Shown one piece after another: positions 44,686-52,634 of a stretch of DNA of 64,000 nt. How positions within the stretch are numbered: position 1 is the first letter of the stretch; each line of letters opens with the position of its first letter. A program made the translations under genes and the position numbers. This DNA is from Streptomyces sp. CGMCC 4.7035. Its GTDB lineage: Bacteria; Actinomycetota; Actinomycetes; Streptomycetales; Streptomycetaceae. Below the pieces are notes generated by a model. The model saw nothing but the letters and a program-made list of their open reading frames with translations. It was not told where the DNA came from and searched no databases. The stretch lies in the NCBI RefSeq assembly GCF_031583065.1, contig NZ_CP134053.1:5125001-5189000 (forward strand). The letters run 5' to 3'.

Positions 44686-45449
44686 CCACCCTCATACGCC
44701 ACCCCTATCTCGACCATCCCGGCCCGATCGCCTTCGCCCACCGGGGAGGGGCGGCGGAGGGCCTGGAGAACACCGCGATCCAGTTCAGGCGCGCGGTGGC
44801 GGCGGGGTACCGCTACATCGAGACGGACGTGCACGCCACGGCCGACGGGAAGCTGGTCGCGTTCCACGACGCGACCCTGGACCGGGTGACGGACGGGGCG
44901 GGCCGGATCGCCGACCTGCCCTGGGAAGACGTGCGGCAGGCGCGCGTGGCGGGCAGCGAGCCCGTGCCCCTCTTCGAGGATCTGCTGGAGGAGTTCCCCG
45001 AGGTCCGCTGGAACGTGGACGTCAAAGCGGAGCCAGCCCTGCGCCCCCTGCTCGACCTGATCGAGCGCGCGAACTGCTGGGACCGCATCTGCGTCGGCTC
45101 GTTCTCCGAAGCACGCGCCGCCCGCGCCCAGCGCCTGGCCGGACCGCGCCTGGCGACGTCGTACGGCACCCGCGGCGTGCTCGGCCTGCGGCTGCGCTCC
45201 TTGGGCATACCGGCGGCGCTGCGCCGCTCGGCGGTCGCCGCCCAGGTACCGGAGTTCCAGTCGGGCATCCGCGTGGTCGACCACCGCTTCGTGCACACCG
45301 CCCACGCCCGCGGGTTGCAGGTGCACGTGTGGACGGTCAACGAACCCGAGCGCATGCACCGCCTTCTGGACCTGGGAGTCGATGGCATCATGACCGATCA
45401 CATCGGCACGCTGCGCAAGGTGCTGCAGGACCGGGGCACCTGGGTCTGA
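44682..45449 (+). CDS. Glycerophosphodiester phosphodiesterase
   Basis: A 255-residue GDPD-family enzyme that splits glycerophosphodiesters into glycerol-3-phosphate and an alcohol. Catalytic motifs are FAHRGGAAEGLENT (His, Arg, Glu) near residue 18, ETDVHATADGKLV near residue 45 with the metal-binding Glu and Asp, FHDATLDRVTDG near 60, and NVDVKAEP near 110. No signal peptide, so it is cytoplasmic. The GTG start overlaps the stop of the YczE-type gene (GTGA), which couples the two. It could supply glycerol-3-phosphate from phospholipid head groups. Confidence 0.94.
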   Translation: MTTLIRHPYLDHPGPIAFAHRGGAAEGLENTAIQFRRAVAAGYRYIETDVHATADGKLVAFHDATLDRVTDGAGRIADLPWEDVRQARVAGSEPVPLFEDLLEEFPEVRWNVDVKAEPALRPLLDLIERANCWDRICVGSFSEARAARAQRLAGPRLATSYGTRGVLGLRLRSLGIPAALRRSAVAAQVPEFQSGIRVVDHRFVHTAHARGLQVHVWTVNEPERMHRLLDLGVDGIMTDHIGTLRKVLQDRGTWV

Positions 45450-45492
45450 GCAACCCCGCGCGGTCACGCTCCACGGAGAAGCGAGGGAACGG

Positions 45493-46839
45493 GTGGGCAC
45501 CGACACCGTGCGGGCAGTGGCGGCCGACGAGGCCGCCGAACGGCGCCGCGAACAGCGCGGCTGGTATTTCTACGACTGGGCGTGCCACGTCTATTCGACC
45601 AGCGTGCTGACCGTGTTCCTCGGCCCCTACCTCACCTCGGTGGCCAAGGCGGCGGCGGACGCGGACGGCTATGTACACCCTCTCGGCCTCCCGGTCCGCG
45701 CGGGCTCCTTCTTCGCGTACTCCGTCTCCGCCTCCATCGTCGTCGCGGTTCTCGTCATGCCGCTCGCGGGTGCTGCGGCCGACCGCAGCGGCCGCAAGAA
45801 GCCCCTGCTCGCCGTGAGCGCGTATCTGGGCGCCGTGGCCACCACGGGCATGTTCTTCCTGGACGGTGACCGCTATCTGCTCGGCGGTCTCCTGCTGATC
45901 GTCGCGAACGCGTCGGTGGCCGTCTCGATGGTGATCTACAACTCCTACCTGCCGCAGATCGCCCGGCCCGAGGAGCGCGACGCGGTCTCCTCGCGCGGCT
46001 GGGCGTTCGGCTATGTGGCCGGCACGCTGGTCCTGATCGCCAACCTGGTCCTCTTCACGGCGCACGACTCCTTCGGCGTCTCCGAGTCGACCGCCGTCCG
46101 CATCTGCCTGGCCTCTGCGGGCATCTGGTGGGGCGCCTTCACGGTCGTACCGCTGAGGCGGCTGCGCGACCGGAGTGTGAGCTTCACGGCTCCTGCGGTG
46201 CAGGGCTGGCGGCAGCTGGCGGCCACGGTCCGGGACATGCGCGGCAAACCGCTCACCCTCGCCTTCCTGGTGGCGTATCTCACCTACAACGACGGCATTC
46301 AGACGGTGGTGACACAAGCGTCGGTGTACGGCTCCGAGGAACTGGGCCTGAGCCAGTCGACGCTGATCACCGCCGTGCTGATGGTGCAGGTTGTGGCGGT
46401 GGGAGGCGCCCTGGGCATGGGGCGACTGGCCCGGAGGTTCGGCGCCAAGCGCACGATCCTCGGGTCGCTCGTCGCGTGGACGGTGACTCTGAGTGCCGGG
46501 TACTTCCTGCCGGCGGGCGCGCCCGGGTGGTTCTTCGTGCTGGCGGCCTGTATCGGGCTGGTCCTCGGGGGCAGCCAGGCGCTGTCCCGGTCGCTGTTCT
46601 CGCAGCTCGTTCCGCCCGGCAAGGAGGCCGAGTACTTCTCGGCGTACCAGATGAGCGACCGCGGCATGAGCTGGCTGGGCCCACTGCTGTTCGGGCTCAC
46701 CTATCAGCTGACCGGAAGCTATCGGGACGCGATCATTTCGCTGGTGGCCTTCTTCGCGATGGGATTCGTGCTGCTGGCACGGGTTCCGGTGCGGCAGGCG
46801 GTGCGCGACGCGGGCAATCCCGTACCCGAGAAGATTTAG
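45493..46839 (+). CDS. MFS permease, UMF1/Atg22-like family
   Basis: A 448-residue transporter with about 12 transmembrane helices. The opening QRGWYFYDWACHVYSTSVLT, with YDWA, is diagnostic of the UMF1 (Vacuole effluxer Atg22-like) family, and AAADRSGRKKP is the cytoplasmic loop between helices 2 and 3. The GTG start begins VGTDTVRAVAA. It lies 43 bp after the glycerophosphodiesterase gene and is probably read from the same promoter. The substrate is unknown; family members have been linked with amino acid or small-molecule efflux. Confidence 0.9.
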   Translation: MGTDTVRAVAADEAAERRREQRGWYFYDWACHVYSTSVLTVFLGPYLTSVAKAAADADGYVHPLGLPVRAGSFFAYSVSASIVVAVLVMPLAGAAADRSGRKKPLLAVSAYLGAVATTGMFFLDGDRYLLGGLLLIVANASVAVSMVIYNSYLPQIARPEERDAVSSRGWAFGYVAGTLVLIANLVLFTAHDSFGVSESTAVRICLASAGIWWGAFTVVPLRRLRDRSVSFTAPAVQGWRQLAATVRDMRGKPLTLAFLVAYLTYNDGIQTVVTQASVYGSEELGLSQSTLITAVLMVQVVAVGGALGMGRLARRFGAKRTILGSLVAWTVTLSAGYFLPAGAPGWFFVLAACIGLVLGGSQALSRSLFSQLVPPGKEAEYFSAYQMSDRGMSWLGPLLFGLTYQLTGSYRDAIISLVAFFAMGFVLLARVPVRQAVRDAGNPVPEKI

Positions 46840-46925
46840 CGCCTGACGGCAAAGGCCTGTAGTGTACGCGTTTGGCCTGCCAGGCGTACCGTTACTGCGC
46901 GTCAATGGAGCCGAAACGCTGGGTG

Positions 46926-46943
46926 ACATCTGCTAGCAGATGT
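46926..46943. promoter_or_regulatory. 18-bp perfect palindrome upstream of rbpA
   Basis: ACATCTGCTAGCAGATGT is self-complementary over its whole length. It lies 87 bp after the MFS gene and 76 bp upstream of the sigma-R-type promoter of rbpA. It may bind a regulator of rbpA or of an upstream promoter. It lacks a T-run and a loop, so it is less likely to be a terminator. Confidence 0.5.
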
Positions 46944-47018
46944 GACAAACCGGGCGCCGGTGGGTACAACAAGGGGCGGCTACGACGGCGACGCATGACC
47001 CGGAACGGGACTCGGAAC

Positions 47019-47045
47019 GGGAATCTTTACCGCCGACCGGACGTT
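47019..47045 (+). promoter_or_regulatory. Sigma-R-type promoter of rbpA
   Basis: GGGAAT (47019-47024), an 18-bp spacer, then GTT (47043-47045) matches the Streptomyces sigma-R consensus GGAAT-N18/19-GTT. It is 62 bp upstream of the rbpA start. rbpA of S. coelicolor is a known member of the thiol-stress sigma-R regulon, which supports the reading. Confidence 0.85.
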
Positions 47046-47106
47046 GACCGGATGACGACGACAGCGACACCTGTCCTGTGGGCGACAAGCCCGGGAGGCA
47101 CGATTC

Positions 47107-47481
47107 ATGAGTGAGCGAGCTCTTCGCGGCACGCGCCTCGTGGTGACCAGCTACGAGACGGACCGCGGCATCGACCTGGCCCCGCGCCAGGCCGTGGAGT
47201 ACGCATGCGAGAAGGGGCACCGGTTCGAGATGCCCTTCTCGGTCGAGGCGGAGATCCCGCCGGAGTGGGAGTGCAAGGTCTGCGGGGCCCCGGCACTCCT
47301 GGTGGACGGCGAAGGCCCGGAAGAGAAGAAGGCCAAGCCCGCGCGTACGCACTGGGACATGCTGATGGAGCGGCGCACCCGCGAGGAGCTCGAAGAGGTC
47401 CTCGAGGAGCGGCTGGCCGTTCTCCGCTCCGGTGCGATGAACATCGCGGTACACCCGCGGGACAGCCGCAAGTCCGCGTAG
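47107..47481 (+). CDS. rbpA: RNA polymerase-binding protein RbpA
   Basis: A 124-residue protein, the actinobacterial RbpA that binds RNA polymerase and the principal sigma factor (HrdB) and stabilises the open complex. The core domain contains a zinc-binding-like region around CEKGHRF (residue 36) and CKVCGAP (residue 58). The C-terminal sigma-interacting helix is THWDMLMERRTREELEEVLE. Length and sequence match S. coelicolor RbpA. The ATG lies behind GGGAGGCACGATTC. It has its own sigma-R-type promoter and ends at a perfect 18-bp terminator. Confidence 0.98.
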   Translation: MSERALRGTRLVVTSYETDRGIDLAPRQAVEYACEKGHRFEMPFSVEAEIPPEWECKVCGAPALLVDGEGPEEKKAKPARTHWDMLMERRTREELEEVLEERLAVLRSGAMNIAVHPRDSRKSA

Positions 47482-47523
47482 CCCCTCCGGGGGCTGGGCG
47501 GCAGACAGCGAAACGCCAATGAG

Positions 47524-47564
47524 CAGTGGGTGCCGTACGTCGGTATGACGTACGGCACCCACTG
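47524..47564. terminator. Bidirectional terminator between rbpA and the FxsA-like gene
   Basis: Perfect 18-bp stem CAGTGGGTGCCGTACGTC / GACGTACGGCACCCACTG with loop GGTAT, followed by TGTTTCGTTTGTT on the plus strand. It lies 43 bp after rbpA and 80 bp from the stop of the convergent gene. Confidence 0.9.
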
Positions 47565-47643
47565 TTTCGTTTGTTGCGTTCCGTTTGTTGCGTTCTGCGG
47601 TGCTGCTGATTGCCCTGTGCGCGCTGGTGAGCGGCCGGTGCCC

Positions 47644-48207
47644 TCAGCGGGTCAGCGGAGGCCGCGGTTCCGGCGAGGCCCCGTCCGGCCCGTCCGCGTC
47701 GTCCCTGATGACCTCACCCTGGACGACCTTCCCGTCAGGACGGTGCATACGGGCCTGCTGGAAGGCGTCACCGAAGCTGCCGTAAGGCGCCTCGCGGAGT
47801 TTGCGGTCGATCGTGCGCTCCGCGTATCGGCCCACCGCCTTCTGGACCGGCGGGAGCAGAAGCAGCAGGCCCGCCGCGTCGGAGGTCAGGCCCGGCAGCA
47901 TCAGGAGCAGGCCGCCGAGCATCATCAGCCCGTTGCCACCGCCGCTCGACGGGGAGCCGCCGCGCTGAAGCGCCTCGTTGAGGTTCTGGAAGGCACGGCG
48001 CCCGGCCCGCTTGACGACCACGGAGCCGCCCACGAAACCGGCGACCAGCAGCAGGAACACCGTGAAGCCGCCGGCCGCGCCCGCCACCACCGTGAGCAGC
48101 CAGATCTCCAGCACCAGCCACGCGGCGATGCCCAGGGGCAGGAACGTGCGCAGCCGGGAACGCCGCGGCCGGGCGGAGTAGGGAGAGGTCGGTGCGCCAA
48201 TCGTCAT
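47644..48207 (-). CDS. FxsA-family membrane protein
   Basis: A 187-residue FxsA-like protein. The N-terminal part has two or three hydrophobic helices (LGIAAWLVLEIWLLTVVAG, FTVFLLLVAGFVGGSVVV, then LMMLGGLLLMLPGLTSDAAG), with the LPGLTSD motif typical of FxsA. In E. coli FxsA limits phage exclusion by the F-factor; in actinomycetes the role is unknown. The start MTIGAPTS was chosen; an ATG five codons earlier is possible. Polar C-terminal tail of about 60 residues. Convergent with rbpA. Confidence 0.85.
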   Translation of the reverse strand: MTIGAPTSPYSARPRRSRLRTFLPLGIAAWLVLEIWLLTVVAGAAGGFTVFLLLVAGFVGGSVVVKRAGRRAFQNLNEALQRGGSPSSGGGNGLMMLGGLLLMLPGLTSDAAGLLLLLPPVQKAVGRYAERTIDRKLREAPYGSFGDAFQQARMHRPDGKVVQGEVIRDDADGPDGASPEPRPPLTR

Positions 48208-48358
48208 GCACCCAGTGTGCATGGACGCGGCTCAGTACGACATAAGCGGGTGATCACGCACCCTTGTGAACCACGAAGCCGTACCGGTGAACCCGTACGA
48301 GCGACGGCGGGAAGGGAGCCACCGTTGACCCGGCGCCCGTACGGGACCCGTGAACCGC

Positions 48359-49153
48359 TCAGGCGGACTTGTTGCGGCCCGTGACCTTGGCGACGCGCTC
48401 CCCCACGCCCCACGCCGTGACGCGCCACAGCGCCTCGACGAGGATGTCGCGGCTCATCTTGGAGTCGCCCAGCTCCCGCTCGACGAAGGTGATGGGCACC
48501 TCGACCACATGGAAGCCCGCCTTGACCGCGCGGCGGGCCAGGTCGACCTGGAAGCAGTACCCCTGCGAGGCGACCTCGTCGAGGCCCAGGCCCTCCAGGG
48601 TCTCGCGGCGGAAGGCCCGGTAGCCACCGGTGATGTCACGCAGCGGCAGGTCGAGGGCGAGGCGCGAGTAGAGGCTGCCGCCGCGGGAGATGAACTCGCG
48701 GCTCTTGGGCCAGTTCACGACCCGGCCGCCCGGCACCCAGCGGGAGCCCAGCACGAGGTCGGCGCCCTTGAGTGCGGTCAGCAGGCGAGGCAGTTCCTCG
48801 GGCTGGTGGGAGCCGTCGGCGTCCATCTCGATCAGGACGCCGTAGCCGTGCTCCAGGCCCCAGCGGAAGCCCGCGAGGTACGCGGCGCCCAGCCCTTCCT
48901 TGCCCTTGCGGTGCAGCACCTGGACGTGATCGTCCTCGGCCGCCAGTTCGTCCGCGAGCTTGCCCGTGCCGTCGGGGCTGTTGTCGTCGGCCACGAGGAC
49001 GTGCGCCTCGGGCACGGCCGACCGCACCCGGCCGACGATCGCCTTGATGTTCTCCGCCTCGTTGTAGGTCGGGATGATCACCAAAGCGGTGCCGAGCGGG
49101 CCGAACTGCCTCCTCTGGGCTCCTGCCGCGAGGGTCCCGTCGCCGTCATTCAC
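48359..49153 (-). CDS. ppm1: Polyprenol monophosphomannose synthase
   Basis: A 264-residue GT2 enzyme that moves mannose from GDP-mannose to polyprenyl phosphate at the inner face of the membrane; the product feeds protein O-mannosylation and envelope glycans. Motifs are LVIIPTYNEAENI near residue 24, VADDNSPDGTG near residue 52, the DxD-type EMDADGSHQPEEL near residue 110 and DITGGYRAFRR near residue 183. No transmembrane domain and no fused Lnt domain. In S. coelicolor ppm1 is required for receptor glycosylation used by phage phiC31. It starts behind AAGGGGCAGCAGTGA. Confidence 0.93.
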   Translation of the reverse strand: MNDGDGTLAAGAQRRQFGPLGTALVIIPTYNEAENIKAIVGRVRSAVPEAHVLVADDNSPDGTGKLADELAAEDDHVQVLHRKGKEGLGAAYLAGFRWGLEHGYGVLIEMDADGSHQPEELPRLLTALKGADLVLGSRWVPGGRVVNWPKSREFISRGGSLYSRLALDLPLRDITGGYRAFRRETLEGLGLDEVASQGYCFQVDLARRAVKAGFHVVEVPITFVERELGDSKMSRDILVEALWRVTAWGVGERVAKVTGRNKSA

Positions 49154-49769
49154 TGCTGCCCCTTCATATTCCGTACGCAGAGGACCACCATAGTGGCCAC
49201 GGTCTGAGCCGACATGACAGCACGTGCGTGTGAGGGTGTCGTTTCCACAAGAGTCGGGTAAGAACGTTGGTTACGTATCCCTGCGTTTCATCGGTCGTTG
49301 CCCGGTGTGCACCTCGGCCGGGGTCGCACTGCGGATCGGGGCCCGGCGCCCTTCGGGCCGACCTGGGACCCGCTGGCTGCGGGTCGACCGAAAGCCGTTG
49401 TCTACTGAACGTCCGGGCCCCACCCGGGTCACACCTTCCCCCAAGCTCTCGACTGCGCTCGAGCAGGGAGGGACCCCCATGCGGCCGGGACGTTCCCTTG
49501 CCGCGGCGCGGGCGCTGAGCCTGGCTCCCAGTGGTGGTGCGCCGGTGCGGCACACCATCCCTGACCCAGCGGCGTTGCGGCAACTGCGCGGAGGTTCCCC
49601 GGCCGGACGTCCGGTGGTGGACCCGGCCGAACCTACCGGCCCCCCGCGCCTCGCTGTCAACAGCCCTTTGAGCTGCGGATCTGCCATCAATGGCCTGGTC
49701 AGAGGGGAGGATGCGCAGGTCGGGCAACGCGGCCGCACCGGGTGATCGCGGCCTCACCACCCCAGGAGA
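49154..49769. other. 616-bp intergenic region with a Streptomyces-type repeat
   Basis: No open frame here has good codon use on either strand. It should contain the promoter of ppm1 near 49160-49260. At 49433-49484 there is another copy of the short repeat: CCCCCAAGCTCTCGACTGCG followed by CTCGAGCAGGGAGGGACCCC, with CTCGA/TCGAG arms. The rest is GC-rich spacer. Confidence 0.6.
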
Positions 49770-51395
49770 TCACTCGCCCGGCCCCACGAACACCGTTCGA
49801 CCGCCCACCACGGTGCGCAGGCAGACGGGGAGGTCGCCGCCGGGCGTCAGATCGGGCAGTCCGGGGGTGCCGGAGCGGGGATCCGTGGACCATCGGGCCA
49901 CCCGGTCGTCGGGGGCCTGGACCACGAGTGCGTCGGTGCGCCATACGGCGTAGTCCGCGGGCGCGCCCGGCACCAGCACGCCCGCGTCGTCCCGTCCGAT
50001 CGCGCGCCAGCCGCCGCGTGTATGCGCCGTGAACGCGGCCCGTACCGAGACCCCGTGCCCGGGGGTGCGGTGGAAGGCCGCCGCGCGGACCGTGCCCCAC
50101 GGATCCAGCGGGGTGACGGGACTGTCGGAGCCGAAGGCGAGCGGGACACCGGCGCGCAGCAGGGCCGCGAACGGGTTCAGCGTACGGGCCCGCCCGGCAC
50201 CGAGGCGCTGGGCGTACATACCGTCCTCGCCGCCCCACAGCGCGTCGAAGGCGGGCTGGACGGAAGCGGTCAGACCGAGTTCGGCGAAGGCGGCGATGGT
50301 CTCGGGCGTGAGCATCTCGGCGTGCTCGACGCGGTGGCGGGCGGCACGGACGCGGGCGAGGCCGACCTTGTCCGCGGCGGCCCGTACACCCTCGACGACG
50401 GTGGTCACGGCGGCGTCGCCGATCGCGTGGAAGCCCGCCTGGAGGCCCGCCTCGGTGCAGGCGGTGACGTGTGCGGCGACGTCGACCGCGTCGAGGTAGG
50501 CGGTGCCGGTGTGGCCGGCGTCGGCGTACGGCTCGTGCAGGCAGGCGGTGTGCGAGCCGATGGAGCCGTCGACGAAGAGGTCGCCCGCGGCGCCGAGCGC
50601 GCCCAGCTCCCGTGCCTTGGCCACGCCTTCTTCGCCCCCCTCGGCCCAGTAGCCGACGACCCGCGGCCCCGGCTCCTCGGCGACCAGCCGCAGCAGCCCG
50701 GTGAAGTCGTCCTCGGAGGAGATCTCCGGGCCGGCGCACTCGTGGACCGAACCGATGCCGAGGGAGGCGGCGTGCGCGAGGGCGGCGCGCTGGGCCTCGG
50801 TGCGCTGCGCGGGGGTCACGGCCGCGAACGCGGCGGCGCGCACGGCGTGGTGGGCGTCGCGGGTGAGCGGCTCGCCGTCCGTGAACCCGGCCTTGTCGCG
50901 TACGCCCGGTACCCGGTCGAGCAGGGCGGTGGTGACGACGGCCGAATGGACGTCGATCCGGCTCAGATAGAGCGGACGGCCGCCGGTGGCCTCATCGAGT
51001 TCGTCGCGCCGCGGAGCCCGCCGTTCGGGCCAGCGGGCCGCGTCCCAGCCGTGGCCGAGGAGGACGCGGTCGGCCGGGCGGGCGGCGGCGAAGTCGCGGA
51101 CGAGGGCGAGGGCGGCCGTCAGGGAGGGCGCGCCGGACAGGTCGAGGCCGGTGAGCGCGAGGCCGGTGGAGGTGGTGTGCACATGTGCGTCGGTGAACGC
51201 CGGGGTGACGAGCGCGCCGTCCAGGTCGATGACCTCGTCCACGCCCTCCGCGAAGGCGTCGGCGGCACCCTCGGAGCCGACCCAGGCGACCTGTCCGCGC
51301 TCGACGACCATGGCGGTCGCGAAGGGATCGGCGGGGCTGTGGACTTCTCCTCGGCGCAGCAGGACGGTCCGTGACGGGGCGGTGCGCTCATTCAT
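49770..51395 (-). CDS. Amidohydrolase family protein (YtcJ-like)
   Basis: A 541-residue metal-dependent hydrolase of the amidohydrolase_3/YtcJ type. The first two metal-ligand histidines are in FTDAHVHTTSTG near residue 67; HAIGDAAV near residue 312 and HRVEHAEML near 340 carry further His ligands; FGSDSPVTPLDP near 415 carries the catalytic Asp. It probably cleaves an amide or imide in the cytoplasm; no substrate can be named. Start MNERTAPS, since longer in-frame starts read into poor sequence. The divergent or nearby Lrp-type gene at 51442 is on the same strand, 46 bp upstream, so the two could form a unit. Confidence 0.9.
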   Translation of the reverse strand: MNERTAPSRTVLLRRGEVHSPADPFATAMVVERGQVAWVGSEGAADAFAEGVDEVIDLDGALVTPAFTDAHVHTTSTGLALTGLDLSGAPSLTAALALVRDFAAARPADRVLLGHGWDAARWPERRAPRRDELDEATGGRPLYLSRIDVHSAVVTTALLDRVPGVRDKAGFTDGEPLTRDAHHAVRAAAFAAVTPAQRTEAQRAALAHAASLGIGSVHECAGPEISSEDDFTGLLRLVAEEPGPRVVGYWAEGGEEGVAKARELGALGAAGDLFVDGSIGSHTACLHEPYADAGHTGTAYLDAVDVAAHVTACTEAGLQAGFHAIGDAAVTTVVEGVRAAADKVGLARVRAARHRVEHAEMLTPETIAAFAELGLTASVQPAFDALWGGEDGMYAQRLGAGRARTLNPFAALLRAGVPLAFGSDSPVTPLDPWGTVRAAAFHRTPGHGVSVRAAFTAHTRGGWRAIGRDDAGVLVPGAPADYAVWRTDALVVQAPDDRVARWSTDPRSGTPGLPDLTPGGDLPVCLRTVVGGRTVFVGPGE

Positions 51396-51441
51396 GGGGA
51401 CAGTCTCGCGCCTCGTGCGAGCCGTCCCGCACGCAGGTCCC

Positions 51442-51882
51442 TCAGATCCGGGGCGGCCGTGCCTCGTACGGCGTCGAGAGAACCACCGTCGTGCGTGTCG
51501 ACACCCCCGCGAGCGTCCGCAGCCGCGCCAGTAGCTCCTCCAGCTCATGGGGCGTGGCCACGCGGACCTTCAGAATGTAGTTCTCGTCGCCCGCGACGCT
51601 GTGGCACGCCTCGATCTCCGGGACGCCGGCGAGGCGGTCGGCGATGTCGTCGGGTGCGCTGGGGTCGAACGGCTTCACCGAGATGAAGGCGGTCAGTGGC
51701 AGCCCGACGGCCTCCGGGTCGACGACCGCGGCGTAACCGCGGATGACGCCGCGCTGTTCCAGCCGGCGCACCCGCTGGTGCACGGCCGACGTGGACAGGC
51801 CCGTGGCCTTGCCCAGGTCGGTGTAGCTCATCCGCCCGTCCTTGACGAGCAGCTGCACGATCTGTCGGTCCAGCTCCTCCAT
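51442..51882 (-). CDS. Lrp/AsnC-family transcriptional regulator
   Basis: A 146-residue regulator. The helix-turn-helix is at residues about 6-50 (RMSYTDLGKATGLSTSAVHQ) and the ligand-binding RAM domain at about 70-140 (VAGDENYILKVRVATPHELE). Lrp-type proteins sense amino acids. It lies 46 bp upstream of the amidohydrolase gene on the same strand, so it may control and be co-transcribed with it. The ATG was chosen at MEELDRQIV, where the conserved fold begins; longer frames add an unconserved leader. Confidence 0.93.
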   Translation of the reverse strand: MEELDRQIVQLLVKDGRMSYTDLGKATGLSTSAVHQRVRRLEQRGVIRGYAAVVDPEAVGLPLTAFISVKPFDPSAPDDIADRLAGVPEIEACHSVAGDENYILKVRVATPHELEELLARLRTLAGVSTRTTVVLSTPYEARPPRI

Positions 51883-52198
51883 GGCGCAAGAACCTACAGT
51901 GCGCCTGATCCTCACGGATACCTGAGCGGCGCAGGTCATACCCGGTTTGTGATGTTGCCGGGAGCGGCCTGGTGCGCCGTCCGCGAGCCGAAACCGCCAC
52001 AGCCCTTCTGGGGTTGTTCGCCTCCGGGGCGCCTGAGCCCGGCTCACTCCTGGCATCTGCGAGCGGCATGTGACGAACGCCACAGTGTCGGGGCGGGCTT
52101 GGTGATGTCCTCACGATTACCGCCGAGACGGGACGGGAAGTGCTTGCTGTGGCCGACGCCGCAGCGCCTTGTCGGCCCAGCCCGAGGGGGAGAATCCC
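51883..52198. other. Divergent intergenic region
   Basis: 316 bp between the Lrp-type gene (minus) and the gene at 52199 (plus). It must hold both promoters, but no convincing -35/-10 pair, palindrome or RNA was recognised. Confidence 0.35.
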
Positions 52199-52624
52199 AT
52201 GCAGAGTCTGAAGCGCCCTGGTCGCACCATGTCCAAGCGGCAGCAGCCGGTCGTCGAGCCCGAGCCGGAGGGCGTCGAACCCGGCGACGACGAGTTCGAC
52301 GCGTACGACACCTTTGAGATGTACCGGGTCATCTGCCCGGACTGCGCGCAGCCCATCGCACTCCTGGCGGACGAGGAGGTCCTGCCGGAGCACGCGCTGT
52401 GCGCCTCACCGTGGAACCCGTTCGGCCTCACGGTTTGTGCCGGTACGGGCCGCGCGGCGGCCGACGCCCGGCCCGCGGACGAGTCCGTGACGCCCCATGA
52501 GCAGGACACGGCCCTGCTGTTGACGCTCCCTCAGGGGCTCGACTGGCGCATGCAGCCGTTCTCGCACGTCGGCGGCCCGGGCTCGCGCCCGATGCGGATG
52601 CCGGCGATGCGGCGCGCCGCCTGA
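52199..52624 (+). CDS. Small acidic protein with cysteine pairs, 141 aa
   Basis: A 141-residue protein. A charged N-terminal region (EPEPEGVEPGDDEFDAYD) is followed by a possible zinc-binding segment, CPDCAQPIALL near residue 45 with further cysteines about 20 and 31 residues later. The C-terminus is rich in Pro, Arg and Met. The ATG lies behind GAGGGGGAGAATCCC. The family is not recognised. It is convergent with the phosphotransferase gene, which ends only 10 bp away. Confidence 0.75.
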   Translation: MQSLKRPGRTMSKRQQPVVEPEPEGVEPGDDEFDAYDTFEMYRVICPDCAQPIALLADEEVLPEHALCASPWNPFGLTVCAGTGRAAADARPADESVTPHEQDTALLLTLPQGLDWRMQPFSHVGGPGSRPMRMPAMRRAA

Positions 52625-52634
52625 CGCCTCGCCC

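Noticed and set aside
49224..49745. Open frames of about 150-200 codons in the spacer downstream of the amidohydrolase gene.
   Set aside because: Frames on both strands have poor codon use and contain the dispersed repeat. No start with a ribosome binding site and no domain.
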